A DNA stretch of 64,000 nucleotides from Sophora flavescens (taxonomy: Eukaryota; Streptophyta; Magnoliopsida; Fabales; Fabaceae), in assembly GCA_030762895.1 (NCBI GenBank), contig CM061066.1:120126715-120190714 (forward strand). The letters run 5' to 3'. Of the stretch, positions 33,700-45,645 are shown one piece after another (the stretch's first letter is position 1; the number at the start of each line of letters is the position of its first letter). Both the position numbers and the translations under genes were made by a program. The notes below the pieces were generated by a model. The model ran no database searches, was not told the DNA's origin, and saw only the letters and a list, made by a program, of their open reading frames with translations.

Positions 33700-35480
33700 A
33701 AAAGGGGGCGGTGGCAGTTTTGTAAATATCAGACTTCATTAATTCACTGTTAACGTCAGTTGTTTTAAGGACTGACGTTAAAAGTGAGGCGGTGGCAGTT
33801 TTGTAAATATGAAATCACTATTTGCATCAGTTTTTTAATGAATTGACGTTAAAAGTGTTTTGCAAGAAATTATTAAAACTTTTAACGTCAGTTGTTTATA
33901 AAACTGACGCTAGAAGTGTGATTTTTACTTCAGTTAAATAAATAACTGACGTAAATAATCAACTCATTCCTATCTTTCTTTCGTTGTCATCTCCCTGTTG
34001 TCACTCTTAACGCAAATCATCACTCCATATAGTGCAGTTTATTTCTAATCTTTTTTTTTTTATAAAAGTTTATTTTTAATCTTAATTAATTAGCTTGAAT
34101 TAGTAAATTAACAAATTCTTGTGCAAATTAAAATAAATAAACACTTAACATAAAACAAGTTATATATGTATAATCAAATCGTATCTCATTGAAGCGATTC
34201 ATAAGTTACAATTACATGTTTAAAAGATAAAAAAATTCCGCAAGATAGCACTAAAATATAAAAAAGTTTCTTCTTCAACATCATTTTCTTCTCAGTCCTG
34301 TCCTCAGAATCTCCAACATTGAATGCATTCCCTCCCTCATTTGAAGTCGATGCTCCATCTGAATCCACAGTCACTTTGGAGCCGTGGCAGAATAAAGGGT
34401 GCACTCGATCTGTTTCAGCAATATTCTTGGAACAGCCACTTGGTTCCAAAGCTGAGGTTTTGGAACTGTAGCTGCTGATTCTCCAGAAGGATGATGGTGT
34501 GTGCAATTCACATAATGCGATTTACACACCCTTATCACCCATGTAATGCGATTTACACAACCTCAGAAGTTGTTTGACCATTAAGACAGAGACCTTTAAG
34601 TCTAGGTATAGGAAGAAAGAATGATGAAGTTATAAATCTCCATGGCAGAGCCATATTGTGAAGCAGAAAAATTAAAGGAAGGAAGGAAGCTATTTATAGG
34701 AGTAGGGGATGAAGTTACTAGGCGTCGTAAGTTGATAAAAAATTAAATTGATCATTAAGAGTATTAGGTTCCAAGGCGCATTGGGAGTTGGCAGTCATAT
34801 ATTATATATAAACGTGCAGAAAAGAAAATGCCCGAAGGAATAGGAAGAAACTTATACACTTTTAACGTCAGTTGTTGAATAAAACTGACGTTAAAAGTGT
34901 TTTTAAAATAAAAAATATTTATTTTTAACGTCAGTTGTATAAATAACTGACGTTAAAAAGTGTGATTTTTACTTGATTAAATAAACAATCGACGTAAATA
35001 ATCTTATATCCCTATCTCGAAATGCCCTGTTGTCACTCTTAACACAGTCCGTTAACGTCGTTGTTGAATAAAACTGAAGTTAAAAGTGTTTTTAAAATAA
35101 AAAATATTTATTTTTAACGTCATTGTTTATACAATTGACGTTAAAAGTGTGATTTTTACTTGATTAAATAAATAGCGACGTAAATAATCATATATCCCTA
35201 GCTATCCGAAATGCCCTGTTGTCACTCAATTAACACAGGTCTCGAGAGCCATTTTGTGAAGGAATAGAAATATAGAGGAAAAGAAGAGGCGATGATACAT
35301 GATCACTTACGGTAGAAAGTTACTTTAACACTTTTAACGTCAGTTGTATTCAACACGGGACGTTAAAAGTGTTTTTCTTAAAAAAATATTAATATTTAAC
35401 GTCAGTTTGTTAATAAAACTGATGTTAAAAAATTAATTTTAACGTCAGTTGTTTAATACAACTGACGTTAAATGTTGTTT
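33700..35480. repeat. TTTTAACGTCAGTTG subterminal repeat array (B, left)
   Basis: More than ten hairpin units of the form TTAACGTCAGTTGT...ACTGACGTTAA, in blocks at 33745-33960, 34860-34990, 35040-35180 and 35330-35475. The counterpart lies at 37230-37590. Each arm carries TGACGT, which may be the binding site of the element's DNA-binding protein. Confidence 0.85.
34186..34506 (-). other. Unidentified frame in element B, possible captured exon
   Basis: A 106-codon minus-strand frame between two blocks of subterminal repeats. It contains a Ser/Thr/Glu-rich section (VDSDGASTSNEGGNAFNVGD) and ends in a hydrophobic stretch (FYILVLSCGIFLSF). The surrounding 34180-34840 is less repetitive than its neighbours and could be a captured host segment. 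I recognise no family. Confidence 0.3.
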
Positions 35481-36220
35481 TATATAACGTTTACACCCGC
35501 GCGCCTTCTGCACTTCGCTCTGTACGTACGTCTCTTTTCTCTTTTCATCACGCTCAACCCTAAATCACTCTCAACCCTCACTCTCACTCTCACCCAGCAC
35601 AGAACCCTAATCGCGAGCTCATCTCCACCGCAACCACCGCGAGGGCTTCTTCGCCACCACCGTGAGGTACACTATTAACCCTAACTCTGTCTTTCCATTC
35701 ATTCTTTGCAATAACTTGACGTGCATCTCTCTTTCCCCTTCCCGCGCACTAACTCTCCTTGTCCCTCTGCTTTCAGTAACCACATCGAACGTTGGCCACC
35801 ACTCGAGCTCCCCTCCCCACCACCACGCGAGCACCTATTTCTGGTGAGTATTTAGGGCACATTTTTGTATTTTTGGTTTTGAGTGTATGTTGAAATTGTA
35901 GTCTCAGTAGTTGAAACTTGAAACCGTGAGTTTGAGTTGTTTGGAATGTACGTCTCTGTTTTTGGTTTTGAGTGCATGTTGCTCTGCTGGTTGATATGTC
36001 ACGGCCGTGATGCTAATCACGGCTAGGCCGTGATCGCTTCCACTGTGATGGCATGGTTCATTCGGTTGGCACGTTACGGCCGTGATGGACATCACTGCCA
36101 GGCCGTGACCAGTGCTTGGCAATTAATCTTTAAAAACTATAGTTTTCAATCTCCCGTATTGTCGTTATATTGGATATATATATATATATATGTTTTGTAT
36201 ATCTACAGGACCTATCTAGT

Positions 36221-37032
36221 TATGGATCGTAGTTGGATGGTTTGTAAGCGTACTAGTGCTGAGTATTTGAAGGGGGTGGGAGAATTTATAGAATTTGCTC
36301 AAAGGAATGTTCCTAATAGTAATGGAATGTTCTGTTGTCCTTGTGTCAAGTGTTTGAATACGAGGAAATGTACGGTGAAGGATATACGTACTCATTTGAT
36401 TTGTGAAGGGATTTGCTTGAGTTATACAAGATGGATATGGCATGGTGATATGTTGTTGAGTAGTAATACGGCGAGTGTCTCCCAAAGTAAGGACGTTGAC
36501 GTAGATATGGAGGATGATCGAGTAGAGGACATGATCCGTGATATTGGACAAGAATCTTTTCATCGAGCGCATGTGTATGATAGGTTGTGCGGTGATGCGG
36601 ATAAGCCTTTATATCCAGGGTGTACTACTCATACACGGTTGTCGGCGGTGCTAAAATTGGTTTGTGTGAAGGCGAGAAATGGTTGGAGCGATAAAAGCTT
36701 CACGGAATTGCTTGAAGTGTTGAAAGACTTGCTTCCGGAGGACAACACATTGCCTGACCGTAACTATGAGGCCAAGAAGGTAACACATTGCCGGAGGACA
36801 ACACATTGCCGGAGGACAAGTGTTCTACATCACTGATCCTTCTAACAAAAGGTTGTCCGTGGTTCTCCAAGGAAAAAGCATGTATAATGGTAGTGATGAA
36901 AATGAAGATTCAAATCTTGATATTCCTGAGACTCCTTCTTTTTCAACAAACATGCCTACTATAATCGAGGAGACACAGGTGGACGATGTACATGCCACTC
37001 GTGATGATCATCACGAAGGGATATTGATATAG
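36221..37032 (+). pseudogene. Deleted CACTA transposase (element B)
   Basis: Starts MDRSWMVCKRTSAEYLKG and continues with CPCVKCLN and YTRWIWHGD, the transposase-associated domain at the N-terminus of TNP2-type CACTA proteins. After YPGCTTHTRLSAVLKL the frame reaches LPDRNYEAKK (about 36778), then jumps to VFYITDPSNKRLSVVLQG (36825 on), a C-terminal transposase segment. The whole catalytic core is deleted. The junction contains AACACATTGCCGGAGGAC twice in tandem. The frame on the left differs from that on the right. It cannot be active. Confidence 0.85.
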
Positions 37033-37229
37033 GTAGTTTAAACTTAGTATACATTTATAACCTATGTTAATAAATATATATTGTTTTGAACAGGCATACA
37101 TATGGATCATTGTTCCATTTTTCCTTTGCAATTCTGTAATGTGTGTGATATTCTGTATTACTGGGATATTTACTGAATGCAGGGATGGCTTAGGGGAGTG
37201 ATATTTTAAAACTGAATTAAAAAAAAATT

Positions 37230-37590
37230 ACTATTAACGTCGGTTGTATCATACAATCGACGTTAAAAGTATTTTTATAAAAATATACAGATACACTATT
37301 AACGCTCGGTTGTTTATTACAACCGACGTTAAAATTAAGACCTTTAACGCCGGTTCTTGATAACAATTGGCGTTAGTTTTAACAAAATTTACGTCGGTTT
37401 TGTTAAAGAACCGACGTTAATTTTGACAAAATTAACGTCGATTGTGTTAAAGAACCGAGCGTTAATAGTGTTATATTTAACGTCGCTTCTCAACCGACGT
37501 TAAAAGTTAAACTTTTAACGTCACTGTATTTACGCGTCGATCAAGATTCGGCGTAAAAATCAATTTTAACTGACGTAAAAAGCACTTATT
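37230..37590. repeat. Right subterminal repeats of element B
   Basis: Hairpins of AACGTCGGTTGT / ACAACCGACGTTAA with several base changes relative to the left array (GTCGG instead of GTCAG). Confidence 0.8.
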
Positions 37591-37599
37591 GCACTAGTG

Positions 37600-39156
37600 T
37601 GTATACGTTAACACAAACCCGCGTGCCTTCCTCTTCACTCTCTGCCTCTGCTCTTTCACTATTTGCCTTTGCACTTTCACCTCTTCTTCCTAACCCTTCT
37701 CCACCACCGCGAGCTCCATCGCACTGCCACCACCGCGAGGTCACTTCCACCACCACTGCGTGGTACACTCTTTCTCTCTCTCTCCCTCTCTAAATCACAC
37801 ACTGTCTTTCTCTCACTTCGCACGTGCCCTAACCCTGTCTTTCCCGCTCACTCTCAGCCACAACGAACGGTGGTCACCTTGATAGCTCCACCACTGAGCC
37901 ACCCTTCTCGTCTCTATGAACTCAGGTAACTCCCTAAACCCTCAAAGTTTCATTTTCATTTTCGGTTTTGCTTCTCTTCTCTCTACTCGGTCTCATTTAA
38001 GGGTTTTTGGTCTCATTTAAGGTTCTCTACAGGCAAGGAAAGAACCCAAACAAAAGCCACTCTCCTTCACCACTGAGCCACTCTTCTTCTCCTATTTGTG
38101 AACGCAGTAATGCCCTAAACTTTGTGTTTGGTTTGCTTCATGTCATTTTGCTTTCTGTTTGGTTGCTTTGCCTTTTTTTTTGGTAAGCCAAAAATTATAT
38201 TGATTAAGGGTAAATGAACAAGATAACCCCAGCATTGATACAAGTTGTGAGATGGAGTTACCAACTTTTTGCCTTGGCTACCTTCGGATTACAGGGTGTT
38301 GGGTTGTATTAAAGTGGTGGTGTTTGTTTTGTTTTGGGTTATTATACTGGAATGATAAATTTTGCTCTTCTTTGGTTGGTCTCTGTCACGCAAATGTGAT
38401 TGAGGTGGTTTATTTGGAGAAATTTGCTATTAGGGTAGTGCATAGTGATACAACACATTGGCTTTATACTTATAGCATATTATATTGATGCTAGTTCTGG
38501 CTTTAGTATACTTTATCACAAGAAAAATGCATTTCATTATAGTAATTCTCCCCTCAATACATAACACACATCCTATTTAAATATGACTACTGATAGTTTG
38601 AAATCATCAAACAATCTAATATGATAATGACAGGTAAAAAGAACTAAGAAGATAACTACTTAAGATAACATATAATTATCTTAAGAATAACATAATTATA
38701 TGCTATTTTGTCAACAACTAATTGAATTAGAGCAATGTATAGGACATACCTTTTTCCTGAGATGACTTTTCCTTGCAGCCTTTATGTTTTGTGCTAAACG
38801 TCTCAATGTCTGAGGCCAATAAAAAATGTTACCTTAGCTCCTATATAAAATCACATAATAAAAAAAGTGACACAAAAAAATAAAACTAGATGCCCAGCAC
38901 TTTACACGTTTGAAAGGAAATGCTAAGAAATTAAGATAGAGTTAAATGTAGTTAAACAAAAAAAATTGTATTATTACAAAATGACTTAGATGAGAAGGTA
39001 TGAGTAGATTTCCTCAATATAAAAACAATAGTTTCTCTAAATTGAGCAAAGTGGGTGTGTCACTTTTAAAATGAAACTTTGATTAGTACTGAAAAGATTC
39101 TAGCTTTGTTTTTTTCTTTAAGTACTTTGTATATAACCGGATAACCCTTTATATCA
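37600..39156. other. Element A leader and intron-like DNA
   Basis: Starts with A's leader, CCACCACCGCGAG-type text (37705-37760) that corresponds to 35600-35660 of B. A LINE tail fragment (GGTAAGCCAAAAATTATATT) lies at 38168-38245, minus strand. The remainder to 39156 is AT-rich with no supported frame. Confidence 0.55.
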
Positions 39157-40459
39157 CACTACAAAAAAAAAAGGGTGATTACCGACGGCCAAAAACCATC
39201 GGAAAAGCCCAAAAGCCGTCGGAAAACAGTGTTTCCGACGGACCCATTTCCGTCGGTACTAAGCTCGTAGGAAAGGGTTTCCGACAGATCTGGGTAATCC
39301 GTCGGAAATTTCAGATGGAAAAGGCCGTCGGAAACGGGTCACACGGGGCCTCTCCTTACAGACAGATATATCCATCGAAAACTCTGATGTATACTTACTG
39401 ACGGAAATGTCCGTCGGTAACGAGGATTTTTTATTTTTTTTTTCTTAATTTTTTTTATTTTTTTATATTAAAAAAGTCAAAATTAACATTTCAACCAAAA
39501 TCAAAGGGAGATGGGGGTTCAGAGAAGAACATAAGAGAAAAATCCAACGAAAACAAACCCAAAAAAGAAAAAATAAAACTTGAATAATAGATACAGAACC
39601 CATATGAATATGATTGAACAGAAAATTCCACTATGAAGAACAAAAAATCCAGAACCATATTTCAACAAAAAGATTCAAACTTTTTACAAGTATCAAACTT
39701 TTTACAAAATGCACCAATATTTCAACGAAAAGCTTCAACCTTTTTCAGTATCTTGGGCAGATTGGTGCTTTTCGTTGAAGCTCTGCATCTTCATTGAAGT
39801 TCTTCCTCTTCTTCTTCGTTGAAGTTTTGAGGTTTTCGATTGCAGATCTGAACATGCAGCAGTGTGGCTGGGTCGGAGATCTTCGACGGCGGGGTTGAGG
39901 CCTTCTCTGTCACGACGACAAGTCCATGAACATACTCTGCCAAGACGACCGATGGCGGAGTGATGGGAACGAGAGAGAGGAGGAGATAATAGCATACAAC
40001 GGCGAGTGGGAGACAGTGACAAGAGAGATAGAGAGAGAAGAGAAAAGGGAAAGTGAGGGGGAAAGGGTTTGCTGTTCTGATTTAATGAACTTTTCCGATG
40101 GACGTTCGCAATTCTGACGGAATTTTCCGTCGGTAATTCAAATTTTTGCATTTCCAACGGACTTTTCCGTCGGTAATTCAATTTTTGCATTTCCGACGGA
40201 CATTTCCGTCGGAAATTCATAAATTTGAATTTCCGACGGAAATGTCCATCGGAAATGTAAAAATTGAATTACCGACGGAAAAGTCCTTCGAAAATGTCTG
40301 GCGCCAAAAAAATTACCGACGGGCTTTCTGTCGGTAAATTTGAAAACTTTTGAAATCCTTTATTACCGACGGCAAATTTCGTCGGTAATGTCTTAATTAC
40401 CGACGGTCATGGAGTCCGTCAGAAAAATTCCGTCGGTAAATACGTCTTTTCTTGTAGTG
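39157..40459. mobile_element. Short CACTA MITE (element D)
   Basis: Ends CACTACAAAAAAAAAAGGG (39157) and TCTTTTCTTGTAGTG (40459), target duplication TCA on both sides (39154-39156 and 40460-40462). Dense inverted motifs TTTCCGACGGA/TCCGTCGGAAA occupy 39175-39420 and 40090-40445. The middle (39480-40080) holds filler with purine-rich text and no gene. It is unrelated in repeat sequence to elements A and B. It lies just upstream of the transposase start in A. Confidence 0.9.
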
Positions 40460-40529
40460 TCACTATCTCTCACCAATCTCCCATATTGTGTTTATATTGG
40501 ATATATGTATGTATAACTACAGAACCTAT

Positions 40530-43500
40530 CTAGCTATAGATCGTAGTTGGATGGTTTGTAAACGCACAAGTGATGAGTATCTGAAGGGAGTGGAAGATTT
40601 TATGAATTTGCTCAAAGGAATGTTCCTAATAGTAAAGGAATGTTATGTTGTCCTTGTGTCAAATGTTTGAATATGAGGAAATGTAAGGTCAAGGATATAC
40701 GTACTCATCTTATTTGTTTTGGGATTTACTTGAACTTTACAAGATGGATATGGCATGGGATGTGTTGTTAAGTACTAAGCCAAGTGTCTCCCAAAGTGAG
40801 GACGTTGACGTAGATATGGAGGATGATCGAGTAGAGGACATGATTATTGATATTGGACAATAATCTTTTCAGCGAGCATATGTGTATGAAAGGTTGTGCA
40901 GTGATGCGGATAAGCCTTTGTATCCTGGGTGTACTACTCATACACGGTTGTCGGCGGTGTTAAAATTGGTTTGTGTGAAGGCGAGAAATGGTTGGGGCGA
41001 TAAAAGTTTCACTGAATTGCTTGAATTATTGAAAGACTTGCTTCCAGAGGGCAACACATTGCTTGACCGTAACTATGAGGCCAAGAACGTATTGTGTCCT
41101 ATGGTTATAGAGTATAAGAAGATACATGCATATCCCAACGATTGCATTTTGTACACGGGTGATTATGAAGAGAATCACGATTGTCCCAAGTGTGGGTTAT
41201 CATGCTACAAAGTGAAGGATGGTGATGATCTTGATGATTCGATTTGTGATGTGAAAAAAAGGGTCCTCCTGCAAAGGTGTTGTGGTATCTTCCAATAATT
41301 CCAAGGTTCAAGCGATTATTGGCTAATGTGAAAGATGCAAAGAATCTTAGATGGCATCATGATGAGAGGAAACGTGATGGACATGTTCACCAACCGGCTG
41401 ATTCTGTGCAATGGAAGAAGATTGATACTTTGTTTCTGGATTTCGCCGATGAGCCAAGAAACCTAAGGCTTGGACTTGCTACGGATGGAATGAATCCATA
41501 TGGTAACTTAAGCAGTATTCATAGTTCATGGCCTGTTCTCTTGACAATTTACAACCTACCTCCTTGGTTGTGCATGAAGCGCAATACATGATGTTATCTA
41601 TGATGATTTCGGGCCCAAAGCAACCGGGAAATGACTTAGATGCTTATCTAAGTCCTTTGATTGAAGACTTAAAAAAGATGTGGGTCGAAGGTGTTGATGT
41701 AATTGATGGGTATTCTCAAGAGACTTTCAAGCTACGTGTCATGTTATTTTGCACCATCAATGAGTTTCCAGCATATAGGAACTTGTTCGGGTACATTGTT
41801 AAGGGGCATAAAGCATGCCCTATATGTGAAGAAGGCACATGCTACACTCAGTTGCATCATGTAAGGAAGACGGTTTACCTTGGGCATCATAGATTTCTTA
41901 GACGTGATCACCCATATCGTAAGATGAAAAAAACTTTTAATGGATGCCAAGAGACTGGAAATTCTCTGACGACCTTAAATGGAGAGCAAGTTTATCAACA
42001 TGTGAAGCACATCAATGTTATCTTCGGCAAGGCCAAAAAGAAGGCTAAGGCTATTGACAAAAACATATGGAAGAAGAGGTCGATATTCATTGATCTTTCA
42101 TACTGGTGCAAGCTTGATGTCAGACACTGTGTTGATGTGATGCATGTGGAGAAAAATGTATGTAATAGTGTGATCGGGACGCTTCTCAACATTCAGGGCA
42201 AGACAAGGGATGGTGTGAATGCTCGTCTCGATCTTGTTACGATGGGTATACAATAGCAGTTAGCTCCAGTTGTTGAGGATGGTAAGCGGACATATTTGCC
42301 TCCAGCATGTCATACTTTGTCAAAAAAAGAGAGATAAAGTTTTTTTGAGTGTCTTCAGGGAATCAAAGTTCCACATGGTTACTCTTCAAAAGTCAAGAGG
42401 CTTGTCTCAAGTGATCTCAAATTAGTGGGATTAAAGTCTCATGATTGTCACATCTTGATGCAACAACTTATGCTCGTGGCTATTCGTGGTATTGCTCCTA
42501 AAAATGTGAGACATGCCATTACTAGGTTGTGCTCATTCTTCAATGCTATATGTAGAAAAGTCGTTGACCCCCATAAGTTGGATGAGTTGGAAGTTGAGGC
42601 TGTTACAATCTTGTGCCAATTGGAGATGTATTTTCCTCCTTCATTTTTAGACATCATGGTTCCCCTAATTGTTCATTTAGTGAGGGAGATTAGATTATGT
42701 TGCACCGTTTTTTTGAGGTGGATGTACCCAGTTGAGTGATACATGAAGATCTTGAAAGGGTATGTGAAGAATCCACATTGTAACACCCGGATGCCGACGA
42801 GGACGGGGAGTGGTCGCCGGTGCATGCACTACCTATACTAACAAGATGCATCTTCTTTTCGGTAGCCCATCACTTAAGAACTCCACAGTTAAGCATGCTT
42901 GGCTTGGAGCAATTCTAGGATGGGTGACCTCTTGGGAAGTTTTCCTAGGATGCGTGTGAGTGAGGACAAAGCACGCTGAAAAGACCCGTGTTGGTCTGTG
43001 GGGACAGTCGTCAATCCATAGAGTAGCCAGGGATGTTACACACATCTTCCCGAAGCATCTATTGTTAAAAAGTATGTTGCATAAAATAGGTATGTGAAGA
43101 ATCCACGTCGAGATATCTTGATCACTGCCCTAGGCAAAGACGACCACCATGGTCGGGTGATTGGTGTTCCAGGGACGGTGGGCATCAAAAAAATTTATGG
43201 CACAAGCACTTCACGTAGGTGGGTCGATAATGAGGAGCGCATTAGAACAGAGGTTAAACAGCAGCTCATTTCCGACCCGACCTTTACAGATCAGCTGATG
43301 AGCCACTTCCTATCAAACTCATCCTTCAAGCAGATGCTTATAAAGGAGCTTTCCTCCACGGGTTCCCAAGACATAGCAGGAGTTGTCTAACCTTCACATG
43401 TGAGCACAAAAGAGAGCTGTCAAAAGACACATGTGGAGGTGGATTACTTGTCACAGAGAGAGTGGGAGTTAGAGGTGAAATGGCGAGAGCTTGAGTTGGA

Positions 43501-43566
43501 GGTAAAACGACGAGAGCTTGAAGCGGCGCAGCGGGAGCTCGAGTTGTCCCGGCAGGTATATTCATA
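40530..43566 (+). pseudogene. CACTA TNP2-type transposase (element A), broken
   Basis: Blocks in order: transposase-associated domain (40530-41085; the start codon equivalent to B's ATG is ATA), linker with CPKCGLSCY (41165-41215), TNP2 core in two frames (41277-41591, FADEPRNLRLGLATDGMNPY; 41528-42256, GHKACPICEEGT and KNVCNSVIGTLLN), DUF4218 (42425-42739, MGLKSHDCHILMQQL) and a C-terminal part (43094-43566, coiled, Glu/Arg-rich). Frameshifts near 40600, 40760 and 41270, a stop at 40861, another at 42256 and the solo LTR at 42779 all break it. It would have cut and pasted CACTA ends. Confidence 0.88.
42779..43040 (+). mobile_element. Cassandra-like solo LTR with 5S rRNA-like promoter
   Basis: Ends TGTAACACCC and GGGATGTTACA with target duplication CACAT (42774-42778 and 43041-43045). 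Inside, GTTAAGCATGCTTGGCTTGG and CTAGGATGGGTGACCTC (about 42890-42935) match the pol III internal control region of plant 5S rRNA. This combination defines the Cassandra TRIM family. No second LTR is present, so recombination left a solo LTR. It is not a 5S rRNA gene. Confidence 0.9.
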
Positions 43567-44442
43567 ATGATCATATTTCTCAATTAATTACTTATGCTTT
43601 TTTATTCTCAACTACTTATATACTTTCTTTATTTAAAATTGAAGGCAAAGTCGATGTCGTTGTCGCCCATCACTCGTATGTTCTCTCTTCGTGAGGATTA
43701 TGCGTACGATGTGTTTGAATGCCCGTTGGAACACAATGGATGGGTGGCACGCCCAAATAAAGAAATACCACTTCTTAAATTCTGTAGCGATGATCTTGGG
43801 CACTTTTGTAAAGATGGTGAGTAGCTAGCCAGCCAGGTTATGAGTCTTTGGTCCACGTAAGTTAATTTTAATTTTATAATTTATTTAATTTTTATATTTT
43901 ATTTCAATTTTATAATTTATTTCAATTTCAATATATTATGTAACTAACATTCACTTCTTTCATATCTTAGGTATCTGAATTGTCTTCAAGTTGAGAGGGG
44001 CTCCAACCTTTATGGCTTCTTAGACTCCTCAGTCCTTGTGCCTGATTTCTTTGTCGTTGACCATAAAGTCAGTTCATACATTGGAAGCTTAATGGGAGGT
44101 GATCGGAAATAAATATATCTGGCACCCTACATAATGAAGGATCATTGGCAGTTGCTCATACTTCATCCGTCTAGGTATACTGTCATATTCTTATGCTCTT
44201 TCCACCAGAACCCGCCACGGGAGGTGGTAGAACCTATCAATACGTAAGTAATTAATCTTCTATTTTATTACACATATGATGAATTGGTTAGTTGACATGA
44301 ATATTTTGTTTATAATATATGTCAAGGCATGTAGCATAAGTTGCGCCAACGTGAGAAGTATGACTACTAAGGCAAAAGGAAATCCTGACTGGATTATCCT
44401 CAAGGTTTCTAGTTTATTAAATAGTTATTAATATTATAATTA

Positions 44443-44447
<5 letters not shown>

Positions 44448-44483
<36 letters not shown>
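44448..44483. repeat. AT microsatellite
   Basis: About 17 AT units within the intron before the catalytic-Cys exon. Confidence 0.9.
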
Positions 44484-44486
<3 letters not shown>

Positions 44487-44559
44487 ACTGACATTAAATT
44501 TCATTTCTTTTGTAGTCTCGTAAGCAACCAGACGGTTGGGCCTGTGGCTATTATGTGAT

Positions 44560-45372
44560 TAGGGGTGTTCGCGGATTGGATTGGATCGGTTTTGAGCAAA
44601 AAAGTCATCCGATCCAATGATAAAAACAACATGCGGTTTGGATTGGATCGGTTTGCTTCCTTCAAAAAATCTGATCCGATCCAATCCAATCAAATGCGGT
44701 TTGGATTGGATTGGATAATTCGGTTTTTATCGATACATATTTACATAATTATTTACATCAAAGAACATCCAATATTTCGATTCGATTTGGTTTTGATTGA
44801 GTATTTAAATAGTCATATGAATTTGTTACTTATTTAAAATAAAAATTAATTTTAAAATATTATATTGACATTTGACAATTTCTAATAAGTGTTTTAATGG
44901 GATATATATGAATTGATATACACTCTCATGCGTAAAGAGATTTTACACTATCATCTAATTATAAATTGTTAAATCATTATAAATGTTTGATTATTATCCT
45001 AAATATATTAAAAGTCACTCATAACATGATTTATAATTGGTTAACAGTGTAAAAGTTTTTACACTAACATTACATTTACATACCAATTAAACTCTCTAAT
45101 ATAAGGACTAGATGATAACTTATAAAAATATAAAGACTAATAATTACTTTTATAATATAAAGATCAAATTATTTTCATTGAACTAAATAATTTCGGTTCG
45201 GTTTGGATTGGATCGGTTTTACATATAGGATCCGAAATCCGATCCAATCCAATGGAAATTTTCGGTTTTTTTCGGTTTGCGGTTATTTCGGTTTTCGGTT
45301 ATTTCGGTTGTCGGTTTTTCGGTTCGGTTAGTGCGGTTGGCATTGGATTGGATCGGTTGATGAACACCCCTA
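44560..45372. mobile_element. hAT-type MITE in the Ulp1-like exon
   Basis: Inverted ends TAGGGGTGTTC and GAACACCCCTA, with an 8-bp target duplication TATGTGAT (44552-44559 and 45373-45380). An 8-bp duplication and the TAGGG/CCCTA ends suit the hAT superfamily. Subterminal GGATTGGATCGG motifs and their complements fill both ends. No transposase. Confidence 0.9.
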
Positions 45373-45645
45373 TATGTGATGCATCATATATTGAACATAG
45401 TCTCCGCATCTATTATAAAGGGATGGAGGAAGGTAATCACTTAAACAACTTATTTAATTATATATATTTTAGTTTTGGTGATGGCTTGAGTTAATATTAT
45501 TGTTAATTATTTGAACTTGTGTAGGCTTTTAGCGATCAATCTCCTCTTAAAAAAGGAGAGTTTACAGACTTGAGGATGCGATTTTCAGAATTCTTCTTTA
45601 AGTATGCTGTAGAAAAAGGAGTGGAAAATATACCTCCTGCATAAT

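Larger units (their letters stand above)
33636..37599 (+). mobile_element. Internally deleted CACTA of the same family (element B)
   Basis: Ends CACTAGTGGAAAATATA (33636) and TTATTGCACTAGTG (37599), target duplication TGT on both sides. Its 5' leader (35480-35850), N-terminal transposase exon (36221-36780) and 3' tail (37085-37200) match the corresponding parts of element A. The TNP2 core is missing. It sits 270 bp inside A's left end. Confidence 0.9.
43640..45645 (+). pseudogene. Ulp1-like cysteine protease of element A, broken
   Basis: Downstream of the transposase, three exon-like blocks resemble the Ulp1/C48 protease domain common in plant CACTA and Mutator elements. They include YLAPYIMKDHWQLLILHP (about 44116-44170, catalytic His in DHW), and QPDGWACGYYV (44527-44559) with the catalytic Cys. 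The codons after YYV continue as MHH at 45379 on, beyond the nested MITE. A stop in the first block and one before the His block break the frame. Confidence 0.7.

Noticed and set aside
39735..40220. 161-codon minus-strand frame in element D
   Set aside because: Largely translation of subterminal repeats (FRRKCPSEMQK units) and low-complexity filler.
42890..42940. 5S rRNA gene
   Set aside because: Only the internal promoter and adjacent 5S-like bases are present, inside LTR ends with a CACAT duplication; this is Cassandra-like.
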